A stretch of 64,000 bases of DNA from Protonemura montana (Eukaryota; Arthropoda; Insecta; Plecoptera; Nemouridae). This document shows positions 51,449 to 64,000 of this stretch, in pieces. A model generated the notes under the pieces. The model was not told where the DNA came from and searched no databases. It saw only the letters and a program-made list of their open reading frames with translations. Position 1 is the first letter of the stretch, and every line of letters starts with the position of its first letter. The stretch lies in assembly GCA_947568835.1 (NCBI GenBank), contig OX387602.1:6666570-6730569 (forward strand). The letters are read 5' to 3'. Made by a program: the position numbers and the translations under genes.

Positions 51449-53370
51449 GATGCATCGATGGCGCGGGAGCGGGACCTCGGAAGTGCAACGTGATTCGACG
51501 ACGTTGTTGCGGTCGACGCAGACCGATGAACCATTTTATTTGAAATGCAGCGCGAGATTTTTTTCTTTGCATTGTGGTTGGCGCCCACCAGCTGTCAACG
51601 CCGGCCCACGGAGGTTTCAGTAATGAGAAGAGGTTTTTGATCCTGCATTAGCGAGGGCGTCAAGTTTTATTTTTTAATTATTTATTTATTTGTTACTGAC
51701 TATCGTAGGCAGTACTTATTGAATTTCGATCTACAATTTAAATACAAGAAATGGATCCTGTCGAAATGTTTTTATTGTACATGGGACCTCATCTCACCTG
51801 AACTGACCTGCTAAATTACTATTTGAACTAACTCGCTCACGAATTGCTTCAACAGTAACTGGTGCCTCACATTTTCATTATTTTATTTGCTCAAAAGGTA
51901 ACACAAAGAACCCGTAACCAGCAGCCATCGCATTCGCACGGTTGCTTCTCTGTCGCGAACCATGTCGTATTATTTTGTCGAAATTAGTCACTCATTAGTT
52001 TGAGGAAAAAGAGCAAATATGAAATAAACGCGTCCCGTTATAATAACCGGTGTTTACCAGAAAATGATTCAATTTTTAAACGTAAATTGCTAGAGAGCAA
52101 GCGTGTTTTGCGTAACAGCGTCACGCACCTGGCCGCCCCACACATTCGCGCGCGAATTCGTGTATATCTCGTGAGTCGGTCGTTGACTCGGGAGGAAGTA
52201 CGAGTAAGCCGACGAACGAGCTAATGCCTCGTAACGTGTCGCCGAATGTGTACGTACGTATCGATTACAATTGATTACAATAATCGAATAATTAACAGAG
52301 TGATTTGTTTATTATGAACGGCAACGGAGAACAAAGACCATGATGGTCGAATTAGCATATGCAAGGTTCACGGGACCCGACAGATCTGCCCGTTGTCACA
52401 TTTACGATTTAATATTGAATGTATTTTGATAATTTCATGCAACAGGCAGTGAGTGAGCGAGTCTTGTTTTTCAATTGATTATGATAGATAGGATAAAACT
52501 GAAAGGCATGCTCGAATAAATGATTTTATCCGCTAAAGCTCGTCTAACATGAACATATCATTAACAGTGAGAAGCTCTGATAGCGGAATGGAAGTAAAAT
52601 AATACCTTCGTCACTCATCACAATCATCCTTTCATATTCAGTCAACACAATGAGACTCAAAAAGACAGTGCCGAGATCCACGTATGACACATTCATAACT
52701 GATAAGTATTTGTCTAAAAGTTCGTTGAACTTTTGACGTACTTTCGGTTTCATAGAGTAAACGCGGCCGACGGCGCCGCGGCGAGGCAACGCGCGTTTCA
52801 GTAGCGTTTAGTGTGAGTGCACCATACACTCCCACCGCTGCCGCCAGTGTAAACACTCAACGCCTCATGCGAGCCGGCGGAGGCGCAAGCACGTCGTGGC
52901 CCTTGCAGACTCACATGGACCACGTGCACGAGATGAATACCAGATGAAGCTGTCGGGAACCCTGCTCCTGGCATCGCATTTGAGGGATCTTGACTTTTCG
53001 GAACTAATGCAATCATGCGACTTGCCAGAGTTTCCGGCGATGTTAGTTCTCTTTAGCATCTAGAGGAGTCAAGGAACTTGCGCTGATCGCTTATGCATAT
53101 ACTTTATTTATTATGTATGTACTACAACGAGGATGTAAATAATTCCACGGGGCGAGAGAAGACACAAAACACGCAGTTGCAGGAAACCCAGGAGCGAGTT
53201 AGTTTTGCTTATTTTTTTGTTATCGAAACGAGTAGATGATTGAGATGAAAAGAGAGCCGGCAATAATATGAACGACTTTTGTTTGCTTTGGGGTTCATTA
53301 ATCCCTGGACAGGTATTCGCCATAGATAGCATTAATACAAGATCAATACAATTTTACGCTATACTAAAAT

Positions 53371-53413
53371 TGAGCGATAAGAGGTCGGACAAACATCACG
53401 AGTTCGAACCGTG
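53371..53413 (+). mobile_element. tRNA-like SINE relic
   Basis: TGAGCGATAAGAGGTCGG resembles an A-box and CACGAGTTCGAACCGTG a stem-looped B-box. The spacing is short for a tRNA. Confidence 0.3.
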
Positions 53414-53621
53414 ATTCCGAAATGTAATTATTCGTCAGCATCTCTAATCTAGGGAAAATGCTCGAGTAAATGAGTCAACATACTCAGCTCTGTGTTAGTC
53501 TGGTTATATGGTTATATACTCGCGTCACGATGAGTAATGGCAGATGCACAGGTGATACTATCACGGGACTCCGACGAATCACGGGCTGACCTGAAAGTAA
53601 GTGCAGTGTGCTATTGTCCCT

Positions 53622-53646
53622 CCCCCCCCCCCCCCCCCCCCCCCCC
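53622..53646. repeat. C25 homopolymer
   Basis: Twenty-five consecutive C, the longest homopolymer in the window. Confidence 0.95.
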
Positions 53647-54068
53647 TTCCCCTAGGCCCATTCCCCGTACCGAGTGCCCGACGTCGGTGCCTCTTCCGCC
53701 ATAGCCGGAGCGTCCAGTTCAACGCTCGCAAACCCGAGGCTCATGTTCTGCATTCTGCACTCTGCTCGCGGAGCAGATCGGGCCAGATCGGATCGCGGTG
53801 CCACAGAGGAGCTTCTGCAGCTTGCCAGAGACAGTCTGCTCTGCCCAGAGGGTCAGCTCTAACGGCACCTGGGTTCGTTGACTAGATGACTCCACCTGAT
53901 AGCAAACCCACAGCCGCTCTGCACTCCACAACTTCCCGATCATTCAACGCAAATATAAAACTCGAACAATGTTAACGAGATGGAAAAAATGCGATTTTAT
54001 TATAATTGGAAAGATTGAAGATAAGCGTTTTAAAAAAAGGAAACTTTGTGCGAGAAATAATCGTCTAG

Positions 54069-54767
54069 TTGATATGGGATTGTTTGACGAGTGCGATGAA
54101 CTCGTCGATTGACAAGCGAGATTCGATTCGGATTGGTGTCGTGGCGAAACGAATCGTAAATAAAGGTCAATATTGGGGACTGGATGCGTTCGGGCGGTTC
54201 GCGGATCTATTTCGGGCGTACGCGGGGAACGAAACTACTTTATTAATACGCGGCCGACGGGCGCAGAGCACGAATAGTGGACCAGACTGCTTCCCCAACG
54301 CCTTTGGGCAATGGTACGAAGAACAAAAAGTGATCGGACAAGATTTCGCGAGAATGCAATCGAGGGCGAATGACCTTTGGGAAAAACATGCATTTAATTG
54401 GTTTCCATTGAAAATCGACACATCTTCCTTTCTGTGCAGATCTAGTGCCTCACCCTTCCTGTGTGTGCGAATTAGTGAACGCTTCTCAAAATCTTTACAG
54501 CTATGCTTCAGTGAGACAGATGCACTTAAGCCCCGCCCCCGCGAAAAGTGCAAACAGACTTCAAAACGAGAACCGCTTGCTGGACGATATTCGCGCTTTA
54601 AATTTCCATTCGCAACATTGATGTTTGAAAAGGAGAACTGTCATCTGACTGACAAGAGGCAACATGGCGTAATTTATAAAATGATTGAATGCATAATGCA
54701 GCTGGATTTACATTGCTTGCCTCCCAAATTTTACAGATTTATATGCACTGCCATGCCACTAGTTTGA
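54069..54767 (+). CDS. long ORF of unknown status, 232 aa
   Basis: A single frame of 232 codons opens near an ATG (the listed start is MIWDCLTSAMNSS) and ends MPLV before TGA. At this base composition an ORF this long is expected roughly 0.1 times by chance in a window of this size, so it is suggestive but not decisive. Codon use is not clearly biased and no family is recognised. The N-terminal IGVVAKRIVNKGQYWG faintly resembles the opening of a SET-like domain, but nothing downstream supports that. It is Cys- and Phe-containing throughout, with no signal peptide or obvious repeats. A minus-strand ORF overlaps it. Confidence 0.2.
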   Translation: MIWDCLTSAMNSSIDKRDSIRIGVVAKRIVNKGQYWGLDAFGRFADLFRAYAGNETTLLIRGRRAQSTNSGPDCFPNAFGQWYEEQKVIGQDFARMQSRANDLWEKHAFNWFPLKIDTSSFLCRSSASPFLCVRISERFSKSLQLCFSETDALKPRPREKCKQTSKREPLAGRYSRFKFPFATLMFEKENCHLTDKRQHGVIYKMIECIMQLDLHCLPPKFYRFICTAMPLV

Positions 54768-56145
54768 TTTTTCACTGCTGCGAATGGATTTGCAGTTAGC
54801 TAAGTTTTATATTGTATAATAAGAAAAGAATCTGGCTTAAACGAAAGTCGAGAAAGAATGGAGTACAATGGAATGACAAGAAATCGATGAGCAGCGCGAT
54901 CGATCATGGGAATCGCGCTCGTCAGAAAGTTGGCAGGAAAGTGAAAGAAAATAATCGAAAAGAGACGGAACTCACGAGAGAACATCTCAGCGTGCCACGA
55001 AGCCCCAGCGCCCCATAACAATGCAAGAATACAAAAATCACCAACACAAATTTCCCGCGGGATGACCTGAACGAGACCTCTGATGAACCGCCCGATGTAC
55101 GAGTCAATGCACTCCACTCGAGAAAATTGTCTATAATTTTGTCCGAGTGTTGACGTCGTCTATTGTCAGAAGAATCCGTGCATGACGTCAGAAATTTACC
55201 AATCCATTTTTGCCTTCCAAATCACGACGAGCCATGCACTTGTTCTTTGTGTGGAGTGCGGACATTGCTGCCCCCTCTGTGCATGGTGAATTCTCTAGAA
55301 CACTCTATGTATAGGCCATCGCGAACCAAAGTACCGTAACTTCTCAGAACCATGTCCATCTCCGGGCAAGACAATTCTGTGAACGGCCGGCCGGCTTAGG
55401 CTGCGACTGCTAGCGAACGCTTATAGCCCATTAAATCGGGCAGGTCCAAGGGAGAGCATTGTTATGCCCACCACTCGCCAATGTCATCCTCGCCATTAGC
55501 TCTTTATGCCGCCAAACAATGCGGTGTCATATTATTACCAAAGCCACGATGGGGTTCAAAGACCTCTCGTTATTGATCTTTCGACCACTTGCTGGGACGG
55601 AATCGTTATGCATTGGGAAGTGCAAGGTCTTTAATGCTGTCCGAGTTGCTATAGTACTATGAACAATATTGATATAGTGCCAATTTATATCTACGTTACT
55701 TTGATTTTAATTATAGTAGAATACAGTTACGGAAGGTCTGTGACGGTTGTCACGTCTTCAGCGTTTGGTGATTCACCGTCAGATCGAAGGATATGGTATC
55801 GACCGACAAGGCAAGCACTTGATTGGAGGGTTCCATCAAGTTCCATGAGTCGATGTCCTACTTTTAAGCGAGCCCCGAATAGTTTCGTCGAGGAAAACCC
55901 ACCAAGGGTGGCTGACCTGTCGGTTGCCGAGTAGCGTACGAATGTGGGCGTGGGGGGTGTATGTACATTGTGAGTCATATTCTAACTTTAGCCCCCCACA
56001 GAATGGGAAATTTGCGTGCCGCACGCTACGCTAGCGCCAACCCCTGAATTGCGCTGGGTATATGGGCCTACTACTACACCAATCCACTAGCGAGCGTATA
56101 GCAAGAGTGTAGTCGGCGACCGTGCTATATGTGCGTCCCGATTGC

Positions 56146-56158
56146 AGGTCACTCACCT
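56146..56158 (-). promoter_or_regulatory. ecdysone-response-like inverted repeat
   Basis: AGGTCACTCACCT: 11 of 12 defined positions match AGGTCANTGACCT, the best single match in the window. Confidence 0.35.
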
Positions 56159-57383
56159 AGCCGGCAGCAACGACCAACGCTAAACCAGAACAAGTTCATA
56201 ATATCACTAACATAATAAACAATAAAACCAGTGAGAACCGAGAATTACTCGCGTTTGCCGTGATGAAAACCACTGCCGTGTAGAGAGGAAAAAGCCCTTT
56301 CTTTTCAGCGAATTACCGGTGTTATGAAGCCATAAAGAGGTTCGATGTTCTTATGGGCTACCAAAACAACAGCGTGATGCAACAATAGTTTCTGATTTCA
56401 AGACCATTCGATTGATTGATAAACTCAGAGTAGTGAAACGGAAAAAATAGCAGTCACGATTTGATTGGATTGGTACAGTCGGGCGCGATCCTGAGTTGGA
56501 GAAAGTAGCCTGGGTAATAATAATGTTGAGGTGAGATGTTTGGAGGTGATTTGGACATAGTCCTAGTAGACGCAAGGTTATCGAGTCTGACACGCAGTCG
56601 ACACATAGCTATACTTGGCATGTCTAGGAATGATGACATGATAATGATGGGAGGAGGGAGGCGAATAATTAGGCCGGGTGAAACGAGGAGGCAATCGGGA
56701 GCAACGACCGACATCTCTCTGTCGAGTGGTTCGTACCTAATTAGAGCAAGTCGTTAGGGGATTTTGAGTTCGATTGTCAGCGAGCTTATCTTTGTAGAAT
56801 AGAGCACGATGTCGGATAGTGTCTTATCTGCAGAGTTCTTCGAAATGTAGGTAACATGTTTGTCGCCAAAAACATTCTGATCCGAGACAACGTTAGGGAT
56901 CGACGAGCGCTCGACGGCGGCCTGATTACCGTCCATCAACCTCTTGGTCGAGACTCGACGCGGAGTCTTACGTATTCCAACGCATTCCGCTAAGCAAGGC
57001 CAGCTTGTATGTGTGTGTGACTTTACTATTAGGATACATTACTTTCGCTAATTGAGTTAGCTAGCTGTTTCATATGCCTTCGCGGCATACAAGTCTAACT
57101 TGAGGTGGGGGAGGGGACCACGCATGACCTGAATAGTGGTCATGGACCTCGTCGGTAACCGGCTTCTCTAGCTGAGTCGAGACTGCCGTCGTTACGTCAG
57201 CTCCTAGCTAGGTTATAGTAACCGAGTTATATGAGCGAAACTAAATGGACTTTCAGAGCGCTGCTAGGGATGAAATGCATGTCCGGCGACGGTTTGAACC
57301 AAGGAATCTAAAATATACGGTTTTTCAACCTAATATACCCTCTCTAGGCTACGAAAATGGCAAAAGATTAATACAACTCGTGC

Positions 57384-57393
57384 GGGGGGGGGG
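57384..57393. repeat. G10 homopolymer
   Basis: Ten consecutive G. Confidence 0.95.
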
Positions 57394-57975
57394 TGGTTTT
57401 GGGGGCATACATAATAGGCTTACAACTGGTTAAATTAACATTCTAATGCTGTGTAATTGTTACATGAATTATTTATCTGTCGATTGGGGTAGATTGTCAC
57501 GTACTACTTTCTGAAAGTGCCGCCAGGTGGCTCTGTGTACCGCGCTGCGAGCCGGCGCGCGGTTGAGTCACAGCTTGCTCACTAGAGCGCGCGGCCGAGG
57601 CGCTACGAAATATTTCGCACATGCCGAATTTCTAACATGAGCAGTGAGTTACGCAAAGCCTTGTTGAACGAGACCAGCATCAAACAAAATACAAACACAC
57701 AAGTTGCAAGGAGAATTTCTCAAACTCGGACAAATTTGCATCCACCAACGGTTTTCTTTCGCCACAAGATTAAAAACAAAATTTCATTTCTCACCTGTCC
57801 AGCTCATTATGATCGCGGGGAGACGTCTCGCAACTTTCTTTATTTTGTTTCTACTTGCGAATCTTCACAACTAATTAAAATTTGTTGTACGCAAAAAACG
57901 TCGAGCGGCAATTAGAAAAAATATACGTCGGAACGATCTCTTAAGAAATATTCGTTCGAAAACGACAGTGTGTGT

Positions 57976-57988
57976 GGGTAAACGACTC
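57976..57988 (-). promoter_or_regulatory. RGGTRAAYGACCG-like motif
   Basis: GGGTAAACGACTC; the last two positions differ from the other copies. Confidence 0.2.
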
Positions 57989-60258
57989 GGAAATACTGAA
58001 ATATCACTGCAAACCTGATTGTCAGACTGTCAAAAAATGTCTTCTAAGCGGTGCTAAGCACGCTCTCGCCGACTACGGATTCGAAAAGGAGCGGCGCGCG
58101 CCTGCCTGTGATATCCGTGCCAAATAGCGCGACTAAATGATGACTTCGGAGGGTGTTCAGTGCTCACATGTCTGCGTGGGGTGCCCGGGGGTGGTGCGAT
58201 CCTCTGCGCACGCCCGGCAAGCGAATAAGGGAAGCTAGCAGCGCTCCAACCAACTTCCCCACCCGCCCTGCCTACCGGCACGGAATGAGTCACGTTGCCT
58301 TTGCAAGCACGCGAGCTGGGACATGGGGAGTCGGAATAACCTGTCGTAACCTCGCCACTGTTCGCTGGCATGGGGCGCCCACCACCCACTCTAAAGGGTG
58401 CCAACCCCGCGAGTGCAAAACGATACCCTCGTATCCTAAACGTCCCATGCTGCGCGACTATCACAACCGAGTTGTCTAGATTGAAGGTGATTATTTATTT
58501 TCTGACACGTGACGACTTGCGAAAAACTATGACAATGACAGCAAGGCGTATTCACCCCTGCACAAAACAAAATGACCCAGCTAAGCAAGTGCATCGCTCA
58601 AAGATAAGAACAATCTCATTGCTTGAGGTAATCGATCCGCATATTAATTTTCCTTCGCAAGGCGAGGTCTGCGAAGATAGAGCGAAATCTTGCGACAATG
58701 ACATAGATTTAAACCGAAGATTACAATTTGAGACGGACTAGAAAATGAAACGGCCGAGATTGTGTCAGAGGTGTGTTTGCGAGTTTGCGCTAATCGTTCC
58801 TTGGTTTTCATGCATGCTTTACTCACGTCCCAGCGATTTTGTAGAAGGTAAACTTGAATGCCGATATCGACACAACGCAATCGTGACGACTTACCTGCAA
58901 ACAAAGAAAAAACGTTCATTAGTTGAGATACTAATAAAAAAATCACAGTCATAACATCGAATCGTTGGTAGCAAACACAAATGAAAAAGATACAATTTCG
59001 TTATCCATAGCTTCAGAATTATTGCTTATTTATAGAATTCTTTGTGCAGAGAAATACTCGAGACCATTTCCAGGCTATTTTGAGGTTAGAAGGGGTAGGA
59101 GATTGCAGCCCATTAGCAAGCTCCGCCTGACAAAAAAAGACTGTTTGTGTAGCCAATTAGATATCGGGGCGCATTTTGCTCCTCACCCCGACCGCTCAGA
59201 GGCCGTGGTTGTCTATAACACATGCCAGAGTGACGCACCACCGTCACGTTCCTATGCTATTTAAAACAATTTTTCTGTAGGGAGCGGTAAAACACGAGCA
59301 CGTTTTTGTCCACACGGAACTGGCAGATAATAATTAGTTTCGATTTGATTGAATTCCACGAGTAAAGTTTTGCATTTTTTATAGACAGGCTTTTTGGAAA
59401 ATGATTTGCAAGGATTTTTCTTCATTTATTTCTTGGGTGTTGGGAATGGTCATCTAGATCAAAATAAACCCGCCTTTCTGGGAAAAGCCACTGGGAAAAG
59501 CTCGTGAAATGAGCATGTAACTCGTTGACGCCGGACAGACGTAACATCATGGGTCGTGGATATTTATTGTGATTCGTCTGTTACTTCTCGCGACCGAGGC
59601 GAGCGGCTGAGAAAGTTTGAGCGCGCGTTGCCCGATGGTGTAACAAGGCACTCGACAACCGCGGTCGATGACCGCCGCTCGGGAAAGTAGGCCGGTTGCG
59701 AACCAAGGACCCGTAGCCTTGAGAGAATCGAGCCAACTCTGGACGGACGGCAAGCGGTCAGATTTTTACCGGGGGGCGGGGGGAGCGCCGATACGAGGTC
59801 TTCGCGAGCGCCTCTATCCTAAGATCAACAGTTCGGTCTCATGACCACCCAAAGACCAGCGTGGGAGATGTAAAGTCATCCTACACTTGTTGACTTACGC
59901 ACGATGTTAGATTCCAAGAGCACAAATTTCGTGACAAGGGGCAACAAAGCATAATAATCAAATTTATTGTATAGCAAAAAATCCCTGAGATTCTATAAAA
60001 TGATATTACAATGCCTCTGCTGCGCCTAACAATAATACATAGTCCAGCAGTATTTATTTGTAAAGCTAGGGAAATTATAATATTAACTTGATTTTCTTCG
60101 ATTCGCTGGCCCCAAAATGCCATGCAGTCGTGAGCCCGAGGAAGGTATGTAAATGCAGACAAGAGCCGATGGTTGTCTCGTGACGACCGTAATCATGTGT
60201 CCGCGTCTTATGTTTTGTCCCCCCAAAAAATGTGACGGGCGAGACGCGACCCGAAGAC

Positions 60259-60379
60259 TGACGTCATCGCGGAACGTCGTCATTTTGATCGACCAATGTA
60301 CGTGAGCAACGTCGTACCGAAACCTAAACGTACGTGTGTACGTGACGTTTTCGACGTCGAGACGCAGACGAGCCGACGT
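60259..60379. promoter_or_regulatory. ACGT cluster with perfect CRE
   Basis: Ten ACGT tetramers in about 120 bp, including a palindromic TGACGTCA (60259-60266), three ACGTG cores and a GACGTCAC half-CRE near the end. About half a copy would be expected. This looks like an enhancer or promoter for bZIP (CREB/ATF) or bHLH-PAS factors. Confidence 0.4.
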
Positions 60380-62040
60380 CACAGACGCCCCGGGACCTAG
60401 GGGAATCCCAATTGCTCAGGGCAAGGGGGAGGGGACTGGAGCTAGAACGACGTGGACCATAACATGGACCATAACCAAAAAATATATTTTTATATATCAT
60501 TCGTCAGTTTCCGGCAAGAAAACTCTGACATCTCATCAAGGAACGAAAAACGGCGCGTGGCCATGATTAGATGACTTTTAAAATTGCACAAGTTTTGTGC
60601 AAATTTTTCAAGAAAGGAAGCCGCACAGCTCATGGTTGGAACTTGTTTAAAAATCACAGCACAACTTTTCACTCTCGACTCTACTGAAAGTCATAGACGG
60701 TGAAGTAGAAAACGAGTGATCGCAACAAGATTTTTCACGCCAATTTCCCTGCAACAATTCGGTAATCACGCACAAAGACACCCCTTGCCGAAATCGTGGC
60801 AGCGGCCGGTTCCGCGGCGTGGGGAGGAGGGGGCTGGGCGCCTTGTCAAGCCCGAACGGAGTCAAGGGGCACAGATAACCTGAGTATCGGCGGTGTTGAC
60901 CGCGATGCCGGTCGCCGACCCGACGCGCTAACTGGGCCGCTCACTCTCCATTACCAACAGGCTGCCACCAGGCTTGCACTGTAGGCTAGCAGGCTCTCAC
61001 ACACTAGAGGCGCTAGAATGATGCAAACGTTTTTCCACGCTGTACATAACATGCCAAACACTCCACCGCTTTGATCAGCGGTCAGCCAAAAGCCTTTGCT
61101 TCGAATTGAGATACGCAGCTGAAATATTCTGAAGATTCTCTCAATCTTTAAAGTGGACGTACGATAGAAATAATAGCCATTCAATCGCCATCCAGTCTCC
61201 ACCAGGAGCTTTGATCCTGCGATTTTTACTTCTAATATTAAGAAAAATTGAAGTATAGCGCCATGTCCAGTGACGACCATATATAGCGAAAGTTTAAGCC
61301 TACTTACACTTGCTCAAGACGCATAATAGAGTAAGGTGCAAACATCAGTAAATGTGTGTCAAAATGATAGTGTTGTGCTGTGTTGTGTCTCCTCTATACC
61401 AGAGGTTTGGTTCATAAAGTTATTATTTCATTGCATCAGCAAAAAATGAGCGAAATGTCAGGTAACATCGTTCGATTGTCATTGTCGAGGGGCGCTGACG
61501 AGCTCTTAGCAATCACGGAATTGTGCACTCAATCACTGGGCCCGGTCGAGTTAGACAAAGAGTTACAGCCGAAGTCAAAGCTGATCGGATTCATGACAAT
61601 CCAGTCGGAAACTCAAAGCAAGCTACGTTTCTGAATACTGCGTGCGCGGGCGAGCACCCAGCACAGTTAGGGGCTAATTCAAAATCCGAATCATGCAGAT
61701 TAATTACCTGGCGAGCGCCTGGTCGATACCGCCTCGTGGCCCATTTACACAAGAATTACTGTTCCGGCGGTCGGTAATCCTTTGTGTGGTTCAATCCGGT
61801 CCGATTACAAGATCAAAATAAACAATCCATAAGATTCAGAAATATCTGTGTGCCAGTGTGTATCGAAATGATGAAGTAACAAAAGTGACTCAAAGTGGTG
61901 TCAAAACTTCACAGCAAGCAGGCAGCAGCTAAAAAGTGCAATCGGTAACCTTCGAAAACGCCACCACACCATTACACAATCAATATAATATGGGGCTCCA
62001 CTCGATTAGTCGGCGACCTCGTGTTCCTCGCACCGGCGCG

Positions 62041-62053
62041 AGGTGAATGACCG
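62041..62053 (-). promoter_or_regulatory. RGGTRAAYGACCG motif copy
   Basis: AGGTGAATGACCG, 10 of 12 positions matching IR1. Confidence 0.3.
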
Positions 62054-64000
62054 TCGCAGAGGTAACGCCGCGAAACCAGGCTACGAACAGCCAAATTATT
62101 GTACACCCAATGACGTCAGGGGTGCTAGTATTTTCGGGGGTCGTCGGCCCCGGCCGCAGCATCCCCCGAACGAGCTCGGCGGGTCGCCGGAATGGAGAGC
62201 TCTGGAAATCAGCGCGCAAACGGTGGTGGCGGCAAGAAAGGGGTGGCAAGCATTTGGAGGCGACCACGGTAGCTAGCACCCATGTGCGTGGGTGCCCGAT
62301 CGGGGGTCGGGGCGTTGACCCCGCCTTGGCGGTGGTGGAGCAGGCATCAATTACCCTAGATCGACCTGAGCCCGCGCAGCTACCGATTGAGCGGCGCGCA
62401 GACGTGCGCGAAGCATAGGGAGCGAGGGCAAAAACAGTGCCACCCCCGCGCCGCGCCAGGTTTATGTTTTATGTTTGCGAGCTCTGACGCAGGGGGTATA
62501 CAGGTTCGTTGTCCTCAGCGGGTCTGAGTAGGTCAGGTCACTGTATAAATCAGCTTGCTGATATCTGTAGTCTTGACGAAAATACTCGGAATATGTTCGC
62601 TGGCCACGATAGCGGGTTGAATTTATTACATTACTTTAATTACTAGTGTACATCTTGATATGTGGGAGGCGGTCATTAGTATGAAGCACGTGATTTCAAT
62701 CGAGATATGATCCTCTGTGTACTCGTCATTGAATTTGCGCCACAGCGGCTGAGACAACAGAGGCTAGTTCAGACGGTGATGACTTGCAGCGATAAGGTTT
62801 TAGCGCGCGATAAGAGGAGACTTGATCTTGTGCGTTTCCCACCAGATTCGTGGTCCATCGCTCTCAGTTTTTCCGGTTCCCCGCTGGCTTACAATCAAAG
62901 GCATGTCGTCGTGCCGCCAGCCACATGCCAACTTTCATCTTCTTGCGGCGATGCACCTAGGTTGTTATGTTGGCTCATTTCTCTAGCTCTGTGCAGGCAC
63001 GGTGTGCACCGATACTCTCACTCTCTATCGCCGCGACTTTCTCCGGGCTGTGAATTTCGAATTTCACTTTCATCGGGCGCGTCTTCTTCGCTTTAGGCCG
63101 CTACGGGTGCCGGTCTACGAGGCAAGCCGCGATCGCACCACGCGATGATGACCCAAAACCCGGCGACTAGGTCACTTCCTCCGTGATTGACATCAGCCAC
63201 CTACTACAGGCCACTAGAGCCATGGAACTCTGCCATGGGAATCACAATTCGTTGTCATTCAAATGATAGTAGGTCGATTTCTCTAGATCGTTTGTTCTTT
63301 GCTTAAAACACTTTTGTTCAAATAAGCACGATTATTTGGAAATCCTCTCCTCGAGCCGAGAAAGTGTTTGGACGTTTTTCGAGTGCATTGATTTAAAATG
63401 AAAACGAAAATAGACCTGCAACATTTTTGTCTTCCAGGGCATGAGAACGTGTATAACTAAAGACGAGACAGAGATAGCTTGGCCCTCGTTTACATCATCA
63501 ATTTTAAATATAGAGTTACGACTTCGAGTCCCGATGCCAACACCAAAATGCGTAAAGGAACTCGACCACCTACGCCCATGAAATCTCCATGAAATCTCCA
63601 TAAAAGCTGACCATTCCGTCCGATTGGGTAAGTGGCGGTCGAAATTTCGGTTCGGCTGGACCGCAAGTGCATTTCGTAAATCGGCCGCCCGTTGTAAGCA
63701 TGAAAAGCACCGAGCACTCGTCACGGCTTTTGTGTTCTTGAGCCGTGGTTTGCGCCGAACCGAACCCTTGGGAACGCAAGGGGAAGGGGAATTGGCCCAC
63801 TTCCCGGACATTCACCTTGATGCCGCTAACTGGGACAGAAATCTACGTACACTGTGCTCGCTGCCGCTAGCCTCTTGTCACGGGTAGCCACTAAGCCTTG
63901 CCAACTAGTGTATTTACATGGTGGCGAAATGAGGTCAATGGGTACCCGAAGTGAGACTAGGACGTTGAACCGATCGCCTAGTACCGAGGTCGGATCTTGC

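Larger units (their letters stand above)
48206..64000. other. 5' flank of E75, no gene recognised
   Basis: Alternating AT-rich and CpG-rich patches. It holds GACGCC repeats (49037-49065), response-like motifs (51436, 56146, 57976, 62041), a C25 tract (53622-53646), a 232-codon ORF (54069), an ACGT cluster (60259-60379) and tRNA-like boxes (53371-53413; minus strand near 62393-62374). Leader exons of further E75 isoforms could lie here, but I could not identify one. Confidence 0.5.

Noticed and set aside
52544..52789. 81-codon minus-strand ORF as an upstream E75 leader exon (VRQKFNELLDKYLSV...)
   Set aside because: Protein-like in places, but no similarity to known E75 leaders and its possible donor (G|GTATTA) is weak; left unassigned.
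53674..53862. 62-codon GC-rich plus-strand ORF ending LARDSLLCPEGQL
   Set aside because: Several frames are open on both strands because the segment is GC-rich; there is no splice or homology support.
63332..63811. 159-codon minus-strand ORF at the right end
   Set aside because: Within chance length, overlapped by three other ORFs; no recognised domain.

Overview
The window looks like animal nuclear DNA from an arthropod. It has introns, AT-rich non-coding DNA with a satellite, SINE-like and fold-back repeats, a short TTAGG-type telomere motif and one unmistakable arthropod gene, the ecdysone-inducible nuclear receptor E75 (Eip75B; Rev-erb/NR1D family). I cannot name the species. The clean ancestral-looking LBD and the modest introns would fit a crustacean, another non-dipteran arthropod or a basal insect.

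Layout. 1-61: end of an unidentified plus-strand CDS. 159-912: inverted-repeat element. 1552-3320: 189-bp satellite array. 3.3-14 kb: mostly non-coding, with small ORFs, a telomere-like motif, a minisatellite and a fold-back element at 14 kb. 15.0-17.5 kb: a gene-like zone with a minus-strand terminal exon (stop plus two AATAAA) and a plus-strand TATA/ATG unit about 230 bp away. 17.5-32 kb: non-coding, with tRNA-like and 5S-rRNA-derived SINE sequence. 32.1-47.6 kb: E75 on the minus strand. 48-64 kb: 5' flank of E75 with CpG-rich patches, hormone-response-like motifs and a dense ACGT cluster.

E75 resolves to the base. Coding exons (transcription order, minus strand) are 47638-47509, 47337-47249, 40683-40539, 36941-36700, 34466-34248 and 34116-32095, all with GT/AG junctions and matching phases. 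They give a 948-aa two-finger isoform. Two further starts are visible: an in-frame 5' extension of the second-finger exon from 40863 (E75B-type, finger 1 missing, 935 aa), and a hidden 64-bp leader exon at 37915-37852 (E75D-type, no DNA-binding domain, 848 aa). The locus therefore makes full-length, half-finger and fingerless receptors that share one heme-binding LBD and a long F domain. This is the classic way the ecdysone cascade produces both DNA-binding repressors and dimer-only regulators.

The most interesting unexplained signals are a 13-bp motif RGGTRAAYGACCG repeated through the 5' half of the locus (an imperfect ecdysone-response-like inverted repeat), a TTGTCAATGACCT site next to a TATA-like box upstream of the two-finger start, an ACGT/CRE cluster at 60.3 kb, the dimer-organised 189-bp satellite, a 5S-derived SINE, and a small two-exon gene at 15 kb. 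No tRNA, rRNA gene, CRISPR array or intact transposase was found.
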